Assembly (NCBI RefSeq): GCF_947241705.1
Contig: NC_079267.1
Span: 832,501-896,500, forward strand
Direction of reading: 5' to 3'
Origin: Saccharomyces mikatae IFO 1815
Lineage: Eukaryota; Ascomycota; Saccharomycetes; Saccharomycetales; Saccharomycetaceae
DNA: 64,000 nt
Shown here: positions 25,094 to 33,973 of the stretch, in pieces
Numbering within the stretch: position 1 is the first letter of the stretch
How the letters are laid out: the number at the start of each line of letters is the position of its first letter
The notes under the pieces: model-generated
The model's database searches: none
What the model was told of the DNA's origin: nothing
The model's input: only the letters and a program-made list of their open reading frames with translations
Position numbers and translations under genes: made by a program

Positions 25094-25794
25094 TATTTAA
25101 GATGATGATATATACCTGAACTTACGTTCTCCTAGACTTCATAAACTTTGTTATTTAACCTCAACGGGTATTGAAAAACAAAGTAAAGTTGCTCAATAAT
25201 TGCATCAACTTTTATATCAGCATATCTGCGCTTGCATTTGTTATTCAAGTGTTGGCTGAACGAAACAATCACAAAGAGCGACAAGGAAAACATAATGGAT
25301 TACTTAATGTGATGAGTAAACCTCAGCCGCGGAAAATAAGAATCTTAGTAATAACAGTTAATGTGGCACCGCTGCAAATTTAGGGCGGATCGGTAAAAGA
25401 GCGACAGGTTCCGCGGAAATGAGCGGACATCGCTACCAACGCTTAAAATTTCAACAAGTACGGCTGAGTATTTGCTCTCAGCCAGGACGCCCGTAAAACA
25501 ACCGTTACAATTACAGCATTTTCGTTTCAATGGAAGATTGGGATGGTAGGGATATGTAAGATCAGCTCTTATGTAAATATCGGTTATGATGTAAGAATTT
25601 GTCTAAATAACAAGGGTGTATGCACACTCACCTCGCCCTAAAAGTACCTATTCTCTTTATTTGATTATTAATGATTAGGATGCCCAGAAAGTTCGACGGG
25701 ATGTGAGCACGTAATTCTGTAACCATATAATTTTCTACATTCCAAATTCCCTTATGGCAGTGTTAATTAGATTCGAATCGATGACAAGGGTATC
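25094..25794. promoter_or_regulatory. CIS1 promoter region with pleiotropic drug response elements
   Basis: Holds the leftward CIS1 promoter. A perfect palindromic PDRE TCCGCGGA lies at 25410-25417 and a related CCGCGGAAA at 25327-25335. These are the classical Pdr1/Pdr3 and Yrr1 targets. A B-box-like palindrome GATTCGAATC occurs at 25770-25779, without a tRNA fold around it. Short frames here (70 and 61 aa) look random. Confidence 0.55.
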
Positions 25795-26126
25795 TGTTGG
25801 AATATATGATTACAAATATACATTCATTTGTATAAATTGGAATAAGCGATTACAACAAGATGTTCTTCGTATAAATTGGATTAGGCAAATTCTAATAATA
25901 GAATTGACTGCAGTAGTAAGATAAAGATCTATTAACCGACCAGAACTTAGTATACAAGAAGGTGAGCTGTAATTAAAATCTTATCATCAGTGCTCTGAGT
26001 TATGTCTGAACCTTTGGGTTTAATATAACCAATCAGCGTGTGTTTTATATACCTCACTTATATAATTTAAGAAAGAATGACCTTATTCTTAGTTATTACA
26101 ATTTACTAAACTACTAATTATCAACA
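25795..26126 (+). repeat. Solo LTR of the Ty4/Tsu4 family
   Basis: 332 bp from TGTTGGAATATATG to ATTATCAACA, in the same direction as the complete element at 14.9-21.1 kb and clearly of its family (shared AAATTCTAATAATAGAATT, GTCTGAACCTTTGGGTTTAA, AATCAGCGTGTGTTTTATATACC). It differs at many positions, by eye of the order of 15%, so it is considerably older. Flanks GTATC and CTATC could be an eroded 5-bp target duplication. No internal sequence remains, so it was formed by LTR-LTR recombination. Confidence 0.9.
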
Positions 26127-26645
26127 CTATCATAGGTATCTTTATGTGCGATTTGTTTTACGAGGAATGCTAAGTGTAAGAAGCTTCAAAAAACTAATAT
26201 TAATAATATTAGAAGAGACGTGAAATGGAGAGGTGAAAAATTGAATAGGGCGTGTTGGAAACGTTCAAAAGAAAACCAAAGGGAGGAAGGATTAGAGAAG
26301 ATGAGAAGAAGTTGAATGTAGAAGTATTATTGATATTATAACATAGTAATAAAAGAAAAGAAAAGAGAAAAGAAAAGGAGGAAAGAGAAAAATTAAGGTG
26401 TACTTTAAAAAAGAGGGAAATTCTAAAAAGTGCGATTGTAATTAGAAGAATGCAGGTATTTTGTTTTATCTTCCAAGGCGGTGGGAGAGGTCAACAAAAT
26501 CAGAAAAGTAAATTAACAGGTTGATTATGATCAAAGAGAGATGTTCTTTGTAAACCGCGGTTTATAATATGCGTTGATAACTGCAGCAGATGGAGAGGAA
26601 CAAAGATGGGAAAGAAACCAAATCGGTTTGTAGGTTCTATCGTGA
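26127..26645. other. Spacer between solo LTR and KAP95 3' end
   Basis: 519 bp of purine-rich sequence (AGAAAAGAAAAGAGAAAAG near 26355) with the KAP95 3' untranslated region at its right. Two short minus-strand frames (61 and 78 aa) here overlap the KAP95 end in other frames. No gene supported. Confidence 0.4.
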
Positions 26646-29231
26646 TTATAAAGATAATTGACGCTTTTGTTGCTCCCTGGCCCATCTTGCCGTGTCTTTT
26701 GTAGCTTGACTAAACAACTGGCCACTTCTGGTTCTTTTGATATAATCAATAACCCAGTCTTGTCCATAAAACTGTTTGATGGAGCCGTCTGGAAACATAG
26801 CAGCTATATCACCAATCAATCCGACTGCTGCCCTCGAGGTAGCATCCTCGCTGTACAACTGAGGATCTTCTGCAACCTGTGCAATGAATTGGAAAATAGT
26901 ACCAACGTAAGGGAAAAGAGCCTCTGGTTTATCATGAAGTCCTGCGACTATACCTACATAAGCATCTAGTACCGCTTCTAATACTTTTATTTGATAGTCA
27001 AGGGCTTCCAATGTGCCATTTTCAGGTTTGGTATTCTGTGCAGCCACGCATAACGCCATGATGTCATTTAGGTAGGGAATGAAATCGGCACCTATATTGG
27101 AAGCAATATCACCAAAAACACTCAAAACAGCAGGTTTCAACTCTCTTCTTGCATTTGGATTAGAAATCATCTGAGCCAAGACATTCATCATAGCATCAGA
27201 ATACTTTCTGAAATCTTCTTCTAGCGAATTTGAGATATCTGCAATAAAACCCACTGCGGTGATCGACACTGGCGAATCAACTTGATTCAAGGCCTTTAAC
27301 AAGTAGGGAGAGAAGGTTTCCAAATATTTTTCAAAACCTTTGCCTAAAGAAGCAGCAAGAGCTGATATGGCGTAAAATACATCATCTTCAATAAATGCAG
27401 AATCCTTTTTTTCCAGCAATTTGAAGAATAGACCCATAAGCATGTCAGCAACGGGTTCCACACTACTTGGACTTTTTCTAATGACAGCAGCTAAGACAGT
27501 CAATATATTTGATTGCAATTCTTGTAAACTTTGCGCGTCTTCCAAAGAGAGCTGATTTTCATCAACGCTCATTGTTTGTCCTAACTTATCCATAACAAAT
27601 GTAGAAATGGAGGCCGATGTTTCAGCAACAGTGTCAGTCGCATATTCTACCATTGTTGTCAAAGCTGAAAAAGCGGATGCACGAGCATTAAACTCATTAT
27701 CAATTCTGTTTGCCGCACTGATCAAACCATCCACAAGAGCTGGATAAAAGTTATAAATTGGAGATGGCGTTGCTTCTGCTAACTGTTCCACTAAATTGAT
27801 GATCGTCCAAGAGCAATTTGTGGCCACTTTCGGGTGATCTTGCAAACCAATTAAGCAAGCTTGAACGACACCAGGTAGGTGTTGTTGTGGGTCAATGGAT
27901 TCAGCAACTGAATCAGCAATCCTACCGATACACCACGCAGTAGTTTCCTTAACTTGTAAAGATTGGTCGTTCATTAAGTTCAAGATGGATGGTAAAGCTT
28001 GGTGAACGTAATAGGTTCTTTGAACCTTGTCCGGACCATCCATAATAGAACCAAAGGCCATCACAGCAGCTTCACGATTCCTCCAGTTATCAGCAATGAT
28101 ATTCTGTTCAACAAATTCCAACACTGATTCCAAAATGTGATTGCCACAGTTTTGAGCAAACAGCTGTAAGCAAGCACCCGCAGACATGGAGACGTTCCAG
28201 TCGTCATCTTCTGGATCTTCATTCTGCCTTGTCAAAAGGTTCAGTAAGTTAGGAACAACATCTTTGATGGAAGAAAGAGCGAAATTATAACTCTGTAAAG
28301 GAGACTGAGGAAACTGAGCGAGCTCATAGGCAATATCAATTTCTTCTTCACAAATAGTGGACCAGAATTCGACCGTCATGGAAGCCACTTTGTCGTTTGG
28401 TGATTTCATGGTGGCTATAGTCAATGCATACAGAGCTTGCTCCATATAGGGCTTCATAAATGTATAGTATAATGACATGATTTTACAAAGACAACCAAAG
28501 GCGGCGGCTTGAACTTCTATATCTTCAGCTTGAGTAGCTTCACAAACAACTTGCATAAGGTAGTTTCTTTCACCTTCACGTTCCATGTTATTTTTGATGA
28601 AGATCAAAGAGTCTGCAAGAGCATTCAGAGCTGCCAACCTGACTGCTTTAGAAGTTTCTGTGGATTGGGCACCCTGAACAATAGCAATCAAAATGTTATT
28701 CGATGAAGAAACCAAGGCTTGACTTTGAGGGTCCGCGCTCTCACACATGTAACCTAAAGCCAACAGAGAGGCTCTCTTAACATTTTCTGGCTGTTCTGCA
28801 CCTGTATTATCGACCATGATTTTCATCAACTCTGGCCATGCGCCATGGGGCAACTCGATATCTGCTATAGCTGCAATCAATTGAGCTGCGGCATTTGCTA
28901 TACGAGGTTCTATGGAGACCAATGCATTGAGCGCATTAGCTTTGATTTGATTTTTAGCTTCAGGACTAACTTGAGTAATCCAACGTTGTGCAAATTGCTG
29001 GGTCTTAATGGAGTCCTTGGAAACTAGTTCGTTCTTCAAAGTTAGTGCCGCTAAGATACGCCCTTCTAGCTTTGTATTTTCATCGATAAGTACTTGCGAG
29101 GAAAGCCCAGCAAACTGTAAAAAGTTTTCGTTCGATAATTTCTTTAATTGAGTTTCACTAGTCAACCGAACATTCTGGTCGGGGCTTAGAATACTGTTTT
29201 CTAATAGTTGAGCAAATTCAGTAGTGGACAT
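26646..29231 (-). CDS. KAP95: Importin beta (karyopherin beta-1)
   Basis: 861 aa, identical in length to S. cerevisiae Kap95. It carries importin alpha (Srp1) with its cargo through the nuclear pore and releases it on binding Ran-GTP. The whole protein is a solenoid of about 19 HEAT repeats; helix pairs such as NVKRASLLALGYMCES and KAVRLAALNALADSLIF are easily seen. The acidic loop in HEAT 8 (NEDPEDDDWN, about residue 335-345), which contacts the importin-alpha IBB and Ran, is intact. The N-terminus MSTTEFAQLLENSILSPDQN opens the first HEAT repeat. Only about 1-2% of residues differ from S. cerevisiae as recalled, as expected for an essential gene. Confidence 0.98.
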   Translation of the reverse strand: MSTTEFAQLLENSILSPDQNVRLTSETQLKKLSNENFLQFAGLSSQVLIDENTKLEGRILAALTLKNELVSKDSIKTQQFAQRWITQVSPEAKNQIKANALNALVSIEPRIANAAAQLIAAIADIELPHGAWPELMKIMVDNTGAEQPENVKRASLLALGYMCESADPQSQALVSSSNNILIAIVQGAQSTETSKAVRLAALNALADSLIFIKNNMEREGERNYLMQVVCEATQAEDIEVQAAAFGCLCKIMSLYYTFMKPYMEQALYALTIATMKSPNDKVASMTVEFWSTICEEEIDIAYELAQFPQSPLQSYNFALSSIKDVVPNLLNLLTRQNEDPEDDDWNVSMSAGACLQLFAQNCGNHILESVLEFVEQNIIADNWRNREAAVMAFGSIMDGPDKVQRTYYVHQALPSILNLMNDQSLQVKETTAWCIGRIADSVAESIDPQQHLPGVVQACLIGLQDHPKVATNCSWTIINLVEQLAEATPSPIYNFYPALVDGLISAANRIDNEFNARASAFSALTTMVEYATDTVAETSASISTFVMDKLGQTMSVDENQLSLEDAQSLQELQSNILTVLAAVIRKSPSSVEPVADMLMGLFFKLLEKKDSAFIEDDVFYAISALAASLGKGFEKYLETFSPYLLKALNQVDSPVSITAVGFIADISNSLEEDFRKYSDAMMNVLAQMISNPNARRELKPAVLSVFGDIASNIGADFIPYLNDIMALCVAAQNTKPENGTLEALDYQIKVLEAVLDAYVGIVAGLHDKPEALFPYVGTIFQFIAQVAEDPQLYSEDATSRAAVGLIGDIAAMFPDGSIKQFYGQDWVIDYIKRTRSGQLFSQATKDTARWAREQQKRQLSL

Positions 29232-29768
29232 TGCTCCTTGTGTGATATTATCAATTACTCTTGAACCAGTTTACTCTACCCCTGAAATGCTTACAAATAT
29301 ACAGACAAAAAGGACAGATGATTCGCCAGTAATATTATCCTTTATTGCTTAATGGTACCTGTTTTTTTTACTGAGAAACAAAGAAAAGAAGCCAGAGGAA
29401 GTCCACATGTATTTGCCTCTCTTCTCAGTTTTTTTATTTTTTTCCTGGTTCTCTCATCCAACTTTTTTCCTTAATGTATTTTCAGCAAAATTCGAAAATT
29501 TTCTTTCTCGACAAGGAATTCCATACTCGTTTAACATGATACATTTATCGGGAGATTAATAGGTGTCCAACGATTGACTGACCACTTATTGCTGCACGAG
29601 GAATGTTGGTTATCTATGTATCGGGCGTTGTTGTTGCATCGTTCTAGGCAAGAACAAGGACCTCTACGGGAGCACTTTTTATTTATCATACTTTCATTGG
29701 TAAGCTTTATTCTACTCGCTGTGTACTTCTAGAATACTATATATATATATATGCGCACATATATGTCC
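29232..29768. other. KAP95 promoter and DIC1 3' region
   Basis: 537 bp. The right part is the DIC1 3' end with a (AT) run near 29740-29752, the left part the KAP95 promoter. A T-rich segment lies at 29425-29465. No gene found. Confidence 0.4.
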
Positions 29769-30665
29769 CTACATGTCTTCTTTCGGCATACCCACCCTGT
29801 GTTTTTTCAATTGTTCGATCGCAAAGAAAATTAGCATCGTGAGTGGTCCCAGCCTTGTGAAACTTGGTAACCACCCCCGGAACATGAAAGATGGGCCCTC
29901 TTTGCGAATAGCGTCAGCAAGGATCTTCAAAGCCGGTTGATGGTCCCCGCTGCCGTTCATGATACGTGTTTTCATGACGTCCGCTGGAGAACACACGGTG
30001 GTGGCCACCAGCCCAGCCAACAATGACGCAGTCAAATGTGTGTAATTCTTGGATGCGTCGAAATCCAACTTTGTGACCAAGTAGTTCTTGAACACATCAT
30101 ACGTGACGACTTGACTTGCAGTCATCAGTATGCCCCTAACCACATTGGGCTTCCAACCAGTGAACAAGGTCTTGAATCCACCCTCGTACCGATATATTCT
30201 ATACACACCATCAATAGCGTTCTTGTAGTTCCTCCTCTTAGACGCCTCCAAGGCCGAATCGTTTTGCATTCTGATGTTCACAACATCTGCAAAATTCCCC
30301 GCAAGACCACCAATAGCACCACTGAACATAGAGCAAGGCAACAGATACGCCATATTAGTCAATTGCTCCTCCGGAATCACGTTCTCTTTCAACAGGTCGT
30401 ACGCACCAAACCTCACCGTTGTGTATGTACATTGCCGCAACACAGCAGCGCTCAGACCGGAATACAACCCCATCACACCCTCATTAGCCAAGATGTTTTC
30501 CAACATCTTGAAAAGTGTGGGCTTGGGCATGGGAGCCGCCTGCAGTCTGACTTTGGCCAAGTCCAGAGGATGCGTCACCATGGTGGCGAAGATACCTGCT
30601 ACACCCCCGTACCACCAAGGATACTTGATGTTTTTACCAGCAGATCCTTTTACGTTTGTCGACAT
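29769..30665 (-). CDS. DIC1: Mitochondrial dicarboxylate carrier
   Basis: 298 aa, the S. cerevisiae length. An inner-membrane carrier (SLC25 family) exchanging malate or succinate for phosphate, feeding TCA intermediates and gluconeogenesis on C2 carbon sources. Three tandem repeats of about 100 residues with the carrier signature PX[DE]XX[KR]: PLDLAKVRLQ in repeat 1, FADVVNIRMQ (altered first residue) in repeat 2, PADVMKTRIM in repeat 3. Six membrane helices are expected. The start MSTNVKGSAG is the only in-frame option. High GC in the third codon position relative to its neighbours is visible. The family-wide repeat, the length and the position next to KAP95 and ORM2 make the assignment firm. 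Confidence 0.96.
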   Translation of the reverse strand: MSTNVKGSAGKNIKYPWWYGGVAGIFATMVTHPLDLAKVRLQAAPMPKPTLFKMLENILANEGVMGLYSGLSAAVLRQCTYTTVRFGAYDLLKENVIPEEQLTNMAYLLPCSMFSGAIGGLAGNFADVVNIRMQNDSALEASKRRNYKNAIDGVYRIYRYEGGFKTLFTGWKPNVVRGILMTASQVVTYDVFKNYLVTKLDFDASKNYTHLTASLLAGLVATTVCSPADVMKTRIMNGSGDHQPALKILADAIRKEGPSFMFRGWLPSFTRLGPLTMLIFFAIEQLKKHRVGMPKEDM

Positions 30666-31440
30666 CCCGTCCAGCTATTGTGTTGTTTACACTTCCCAGA
30701 CCAAGAGAAAAGAATTTACACATAATCAGTATACGTAAATACATATATATATACACTACACCCGACGGAGCTGCCGCCACCATTGCAGCGCAATCGCTCG
30801 CCAAACAGTAGGTCTTGCAGCCTTTTTATACAAGAATACCCACGACGCACAGTTGAGAGGGCCCTTTCCTTGGCAGAGAACAGAGATTACGACGCGATGC
30901 CTTCTGCGATCGTTCCTATTATCGCGGCCTGAACTCCAACAACGACAGCGGATGCGCTGTTCTGCATATTAGGTCACGCATTCGCAAAGAACAAAGACTA
31001 CACTTAGGGCCCGGCGGTGAGATTAGAATAGTCTTGCCTAACAGCCAAGACAAGGGACCCCTGGTCGAGTATCGTATGTATGCGTTTAACATATTTCGAT
31101 TTCTCATCTACGGTGGAACGGGATCCTCATACGGCTTGGAAAAGCACAGTTCTTCTCACTCAACGAGGTTCTGCCTTTCATTTTTCGCTGCCTTTTTCTG
31201 GAACTCTCTTGATAAAGAAAGCGCGTTCAGTAATCGTGGCTTTGTCAGGGCCTGAGGGTGAGTGTTAGTGGCGAGCGAGCGGGCGAAACCGAAAATCGAT
31301 CCCGAGTAAGGATTGCGATGGCATGAAACACAACCGAGGGACACACAATGAATGCGAGCGAACAGGGTGTTCGCAGGTTGCACTCCTTGCAAGCACATAC
31401 ACACGCACAACGTACACGCACACGCACACACGCAAGCGTG

Positions 31441-31481
<41 letters not shown>

Positions 31482-31610
31482 CTGTATCTATATCTATATC
31501 TTATATCTACCTAGCAATAAAATACCTCTCGGCTCTACTTCATCAAAGAATAGAGAACTAACGCAAAACTAAAGCATCGTAAAAAGCGCAAAAGAAGTAG
31601 ATACATCACC
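30666..31610 (+). promoter_or_regulatory. Divergent DIC1-ORM2 region with CA/TA microsatellites
   Basis: 945 bp between the two divergent starts. Near ORM2 there is a CA-type tract with interruptions (about 31388-31437), directly followed by an AT run (31441-31474) and degenerate TATCTA repeats to 31506. These lie 100-220 bp before the ORM2 ATG and probably keep DNA open or vary in length. A GC-rich block precedes them (30990-31270). The overlapping short frames through the repeat are artefacts of it. Confidence 0.5.
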
Positions 31611-32261
31611 ATGGATCAAACTACAAATGAATCTTTAGCGTTTGAGGAGTCATCACTCACCCCAAACGTATCTAACCTGAAACCCTTCCCCTCTCAAAAC
31701 GGCAAAATATCGACTCCAGTGACGGACCATAGGAGAAGACGGTCCTCCAGTGTAATATCGCATGTCGAACAGGAAACTTTTGAAGATGAAAACGACCAAC
31801 AGATGCTTCCCAACATGAACGCCACGTGGGTCGACCAGCGAGGAGCGTGGTTGATCCATATCGTTGTGATTGTGCTATTGAGGCTTTTCTACTCCTTATT
31901 CCCCGGGTCCACACCCAAATGGACATGGACTTTGACCAACATGACCTACATCATTGGATTCTACATTATGTTCCATCTCGTCAAAGGCACGCCGTTTGAC
32001 TTTAACGGTGGTGCGTACGACAACCTTACCATGTGGGAGCAGATTAACGACGAGACCTTGTACACGCCCACCAGAAAATTTTTGCTGATTGTGCCCATCG
32101 TGCTATTCCTGATCAGCAACCAGTACTACCGCAACGATATGACACTCTTCCTCTCCAACCTGGCAGTAACGGTGTGTGTCGGTGTCGTTCCCAAGCTAGG
32201 AATTACCCATAGACTAAGAATATCCATCCCTGGGATCACGGGTCGTGCTCAAATTAGCTAA
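31611..32261 (+). CDS. ORM2: ORMDL-family inhibitor of serine palmitoyltransferase
   Basis: 216 aa, the S. cerevisiae length. An ER membrane protein of the SPOTS complex (Lcb1-Lcb2-Tsc3-Orm1/2-Sac1) that holds back the first step of sphingolipid synthesis. The cytosolic N-terminus carries the phospho-switch RRRRSSSVISHVEQ (serines 45-47), which Ypk1 phosphorylates to relieve inhibition. The conserved ORM core starts at NATWVDQRGAWLIHI. It holds hydrophobic segments at about 78-98, 105-125, 150-170 and 178-198, and the ending LGITHRLRISIPGITGR typical of the family. Distinguished from ORM1 by position between DIC1 and NIT3. Confidence 0.96.
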   Translation: MDQTTNESLAFEESSLTPNVSNLKPFPSQNGKISTPVTDHRRRRSSSVISHVEQETFEDENDQQMLPNMNATWVDQRGAWLIHIVVIVLLRLFYSLFPGSTPKWTWTLTNMTYIIGFYIMFHLVKGTPFDFNGGAYDNLTMWEQINDETLYTPTRKFLLIVPIVLFLISNQYYRNDMTLFLSNLAVTVCVGVVPKLGITHRLRISIPGITGRAQIS

Positions 32262-32337
32262 AGGGCTCAATCCATTCACCTATATACGTATATATTACAT
32301 AACTGCCATACATCATCATCTATTTTTTATATTCTCT

Positions 32338-33213
32338 CTAATGCGTATTGACATCAGTGTATACGTCAAATCTTCTTTGTTTCGTTAAGGGTACTGCCTG
32401 CCTGAAAGACTCAATGACCTCGGGATCCAACTCAGCATAGATAATCTCTTCTCCTTCGCCAGCTTCTGCAATGACATTGCCTTTGGGGTCCACCACTATG
32501 GAGTGGCCATACGCATGATAAGAACTCTGCAAGTTCCTTGCTGGAGAACATAGCATCACATACATTTGATTATCCACTGCTCTGCTTCTTGCCAATAAAT
32601 GCCAGTGCAATGGTCCCGTGACCGTGTTAAATGCGCTAGGGTAGATCATAGCAAAAGCGCCATTGCGTGCACTTAGCATTGCTAGTTCCGGAAACCTCAT
32701 ATCGTAGCATATACCCACGCCGAACTTACCATATGTCGTGTCAATGGTGGTGGATTTCTCCCCAGGGCTCAAGGTTTCACTTTCATGGAACGATATGCCG
32801 TTGGGAATGTCCACATCGAAAAGATGGACCTTACGGTGTTTATCAATCAGCTTTCCCTCTTCGTTGAAAATTATGGAGGTGTTGTAAATCTTGTCTGTCT
32901 TCGGGTCCAATTCTGGAATTGTTCCTCCTACCAAGATAATTCCAAACTTTTGGGCTAAATTAGATAAAAACTTAACCGATGTCGAAGGCTCGTTCGGATT
33001 AATAATTTCAGAATACCTTCTAAACTGATCAGTAGAATATGGAGAATTGAAGCATTCGGGCAATACGACAAGTTTCGTATCTGGCTGTTCCTTCATAGCC
33101 CTTTCAATAAACGTTGCCGCTCTTTGCAGGTTAGCCTTTTTGTCAGGACTTGAGCCTGACAATTGAACCAAAGCAACTTTAATTTTTTGTGAAAGAATCT
33201 TCGAAACACTCAT
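32338..33213 (-). CDS. NIT3: Nitrilase-superfamily omega-amidase Nit3
   Basis: 291 aa, as in S. cerevisiae, starting MSVSKILSQK. An upstream in-frame ATG at 33276 would add 21 residues without family support and lies in the leader, so I use 33213. The Glu-Lys-Cys triad of the nitrilase fold is complete: E53 (VLPECF), K128 (HRKVHLF), C169 (GICYDMRF). Nit3 is known as an omega-amidase hydrolysing alpha-ketoglutaramate and alpha-ketosuccinamate, a repair and salvage step of glutamine and asparagine transamination. No targeting peptide is obvious with this start. It converges with ORM2 (76 bp between stops). Confidence 0.95.
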   Translation of the reverse strand: MSVSKILSQKIKVALVQLSGSSPDKKANLQRAATFIERAMKEQPDTKLVVLPECFNSPYSTDQFRRYSEIINPNEPSTSVKFLSNLAQKFGIILVGGTIPELDPKTDKIYNTSIIFNEEGKLIDKHRKVHLFDVDIPNGISFHESETLSPGEKSTTIDTTYGKFGVGICYDMRFPELAMLSARNGAFAMIYPSAFNTVTGPLHWHLLARSRAVDNQMYVMLCSPARNLQSSYHAYGHSIVVDPKGNVIAEAGEGEEIIYAELDPEVIESFRQAVPLTKQRRFDVYTDVNTH

Positions 33214-33973
33214 GTTGGTACACCTTCCTGTTATCTCATTAACTACATTGTTACAAGAGTTAAAACCGCATAGCAAGATATTACATATGACATTATTGTA
33301 TGATTTCAGTATCGTGTTCGTATATAATGACGTGACTGTGTATTACTGATAAGGCTCACACTGGCTTCACATGGAAGAACTGGAAAGAAGTTAATCAACG
33401 ATATTGTACTTTTCATGCAGATGGCACAGCACATCTCCTGATTAGTTGGCTCCTCTGGTGCACAGTCTACGGTCAAGAGCTTTGATCAAACTTTTACATA
33501 TATAACAATGTGATGAAAGTAGTTGCATTACTAACTTAAATGAAACTTCGGAAATAGCCTTTTACTAGAACATTTGTTGGTGGTGCGAGATTTGCATCTT
33601 TTTGTTTATCTTCACTGAGCTCTTGAAGCTACTTTGATAAAGGTTATCCCAGGCCAAATATAAGGGTGTTTACGGGGAAATGTTACCCGCGCTATTTCAC
33701 ACTGCTAGTTAAATCAGAGGTGGAATTTGGTACATGCTCCTCTATCCGAAGAAGTTTGGAGTCAGGCTATTCCTAAACACGTCGTTTACAATTGCTTTCG
33801 TTGCTAGCTGAATGATATCTTTACTGCTGCTACTCTTATTTTTCTGTGTCTAGTCAGTGTTTAGAAGTTAGAAGCAAAATAGAAACTGCGTTCTTATTTA
33901 CTTAATTCAAATTTCTGGTAATACATACACTAATCAATATTATAAGGAAAACTACTGAATTGAGAGAAGTAAA
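33214..33973. other. Divergent NIT3-LUG1 promoter region
   Basis: 760 bp between the two divergent starts. No repeat, RNA gene or well-formed regulatory site stands out, apart from a TATA-like ATATATAAC at 33498-33506. Confidence 0.4.

Noticed and set aside
25770-25779. GATTCGAATC as a tRNA B box or extra TFIIIC site
   Set aside because: Palindromic and similar to a B box, but no A box, cloverleaf or terminator around it.
30274-30738. 154-aa and 229-aa plus-strand frames antisense to DIC1
   Set aside because: DIC1 is complete and conserved; these match a dubious overlapping ORF and lack any family features.
31323-31572. Frames of 63-74 aa through CA/TA repeats before ORM2
   Set aside because: Their peptide (IYIYIYIY) is only the translation of a dinucleotide repeat.
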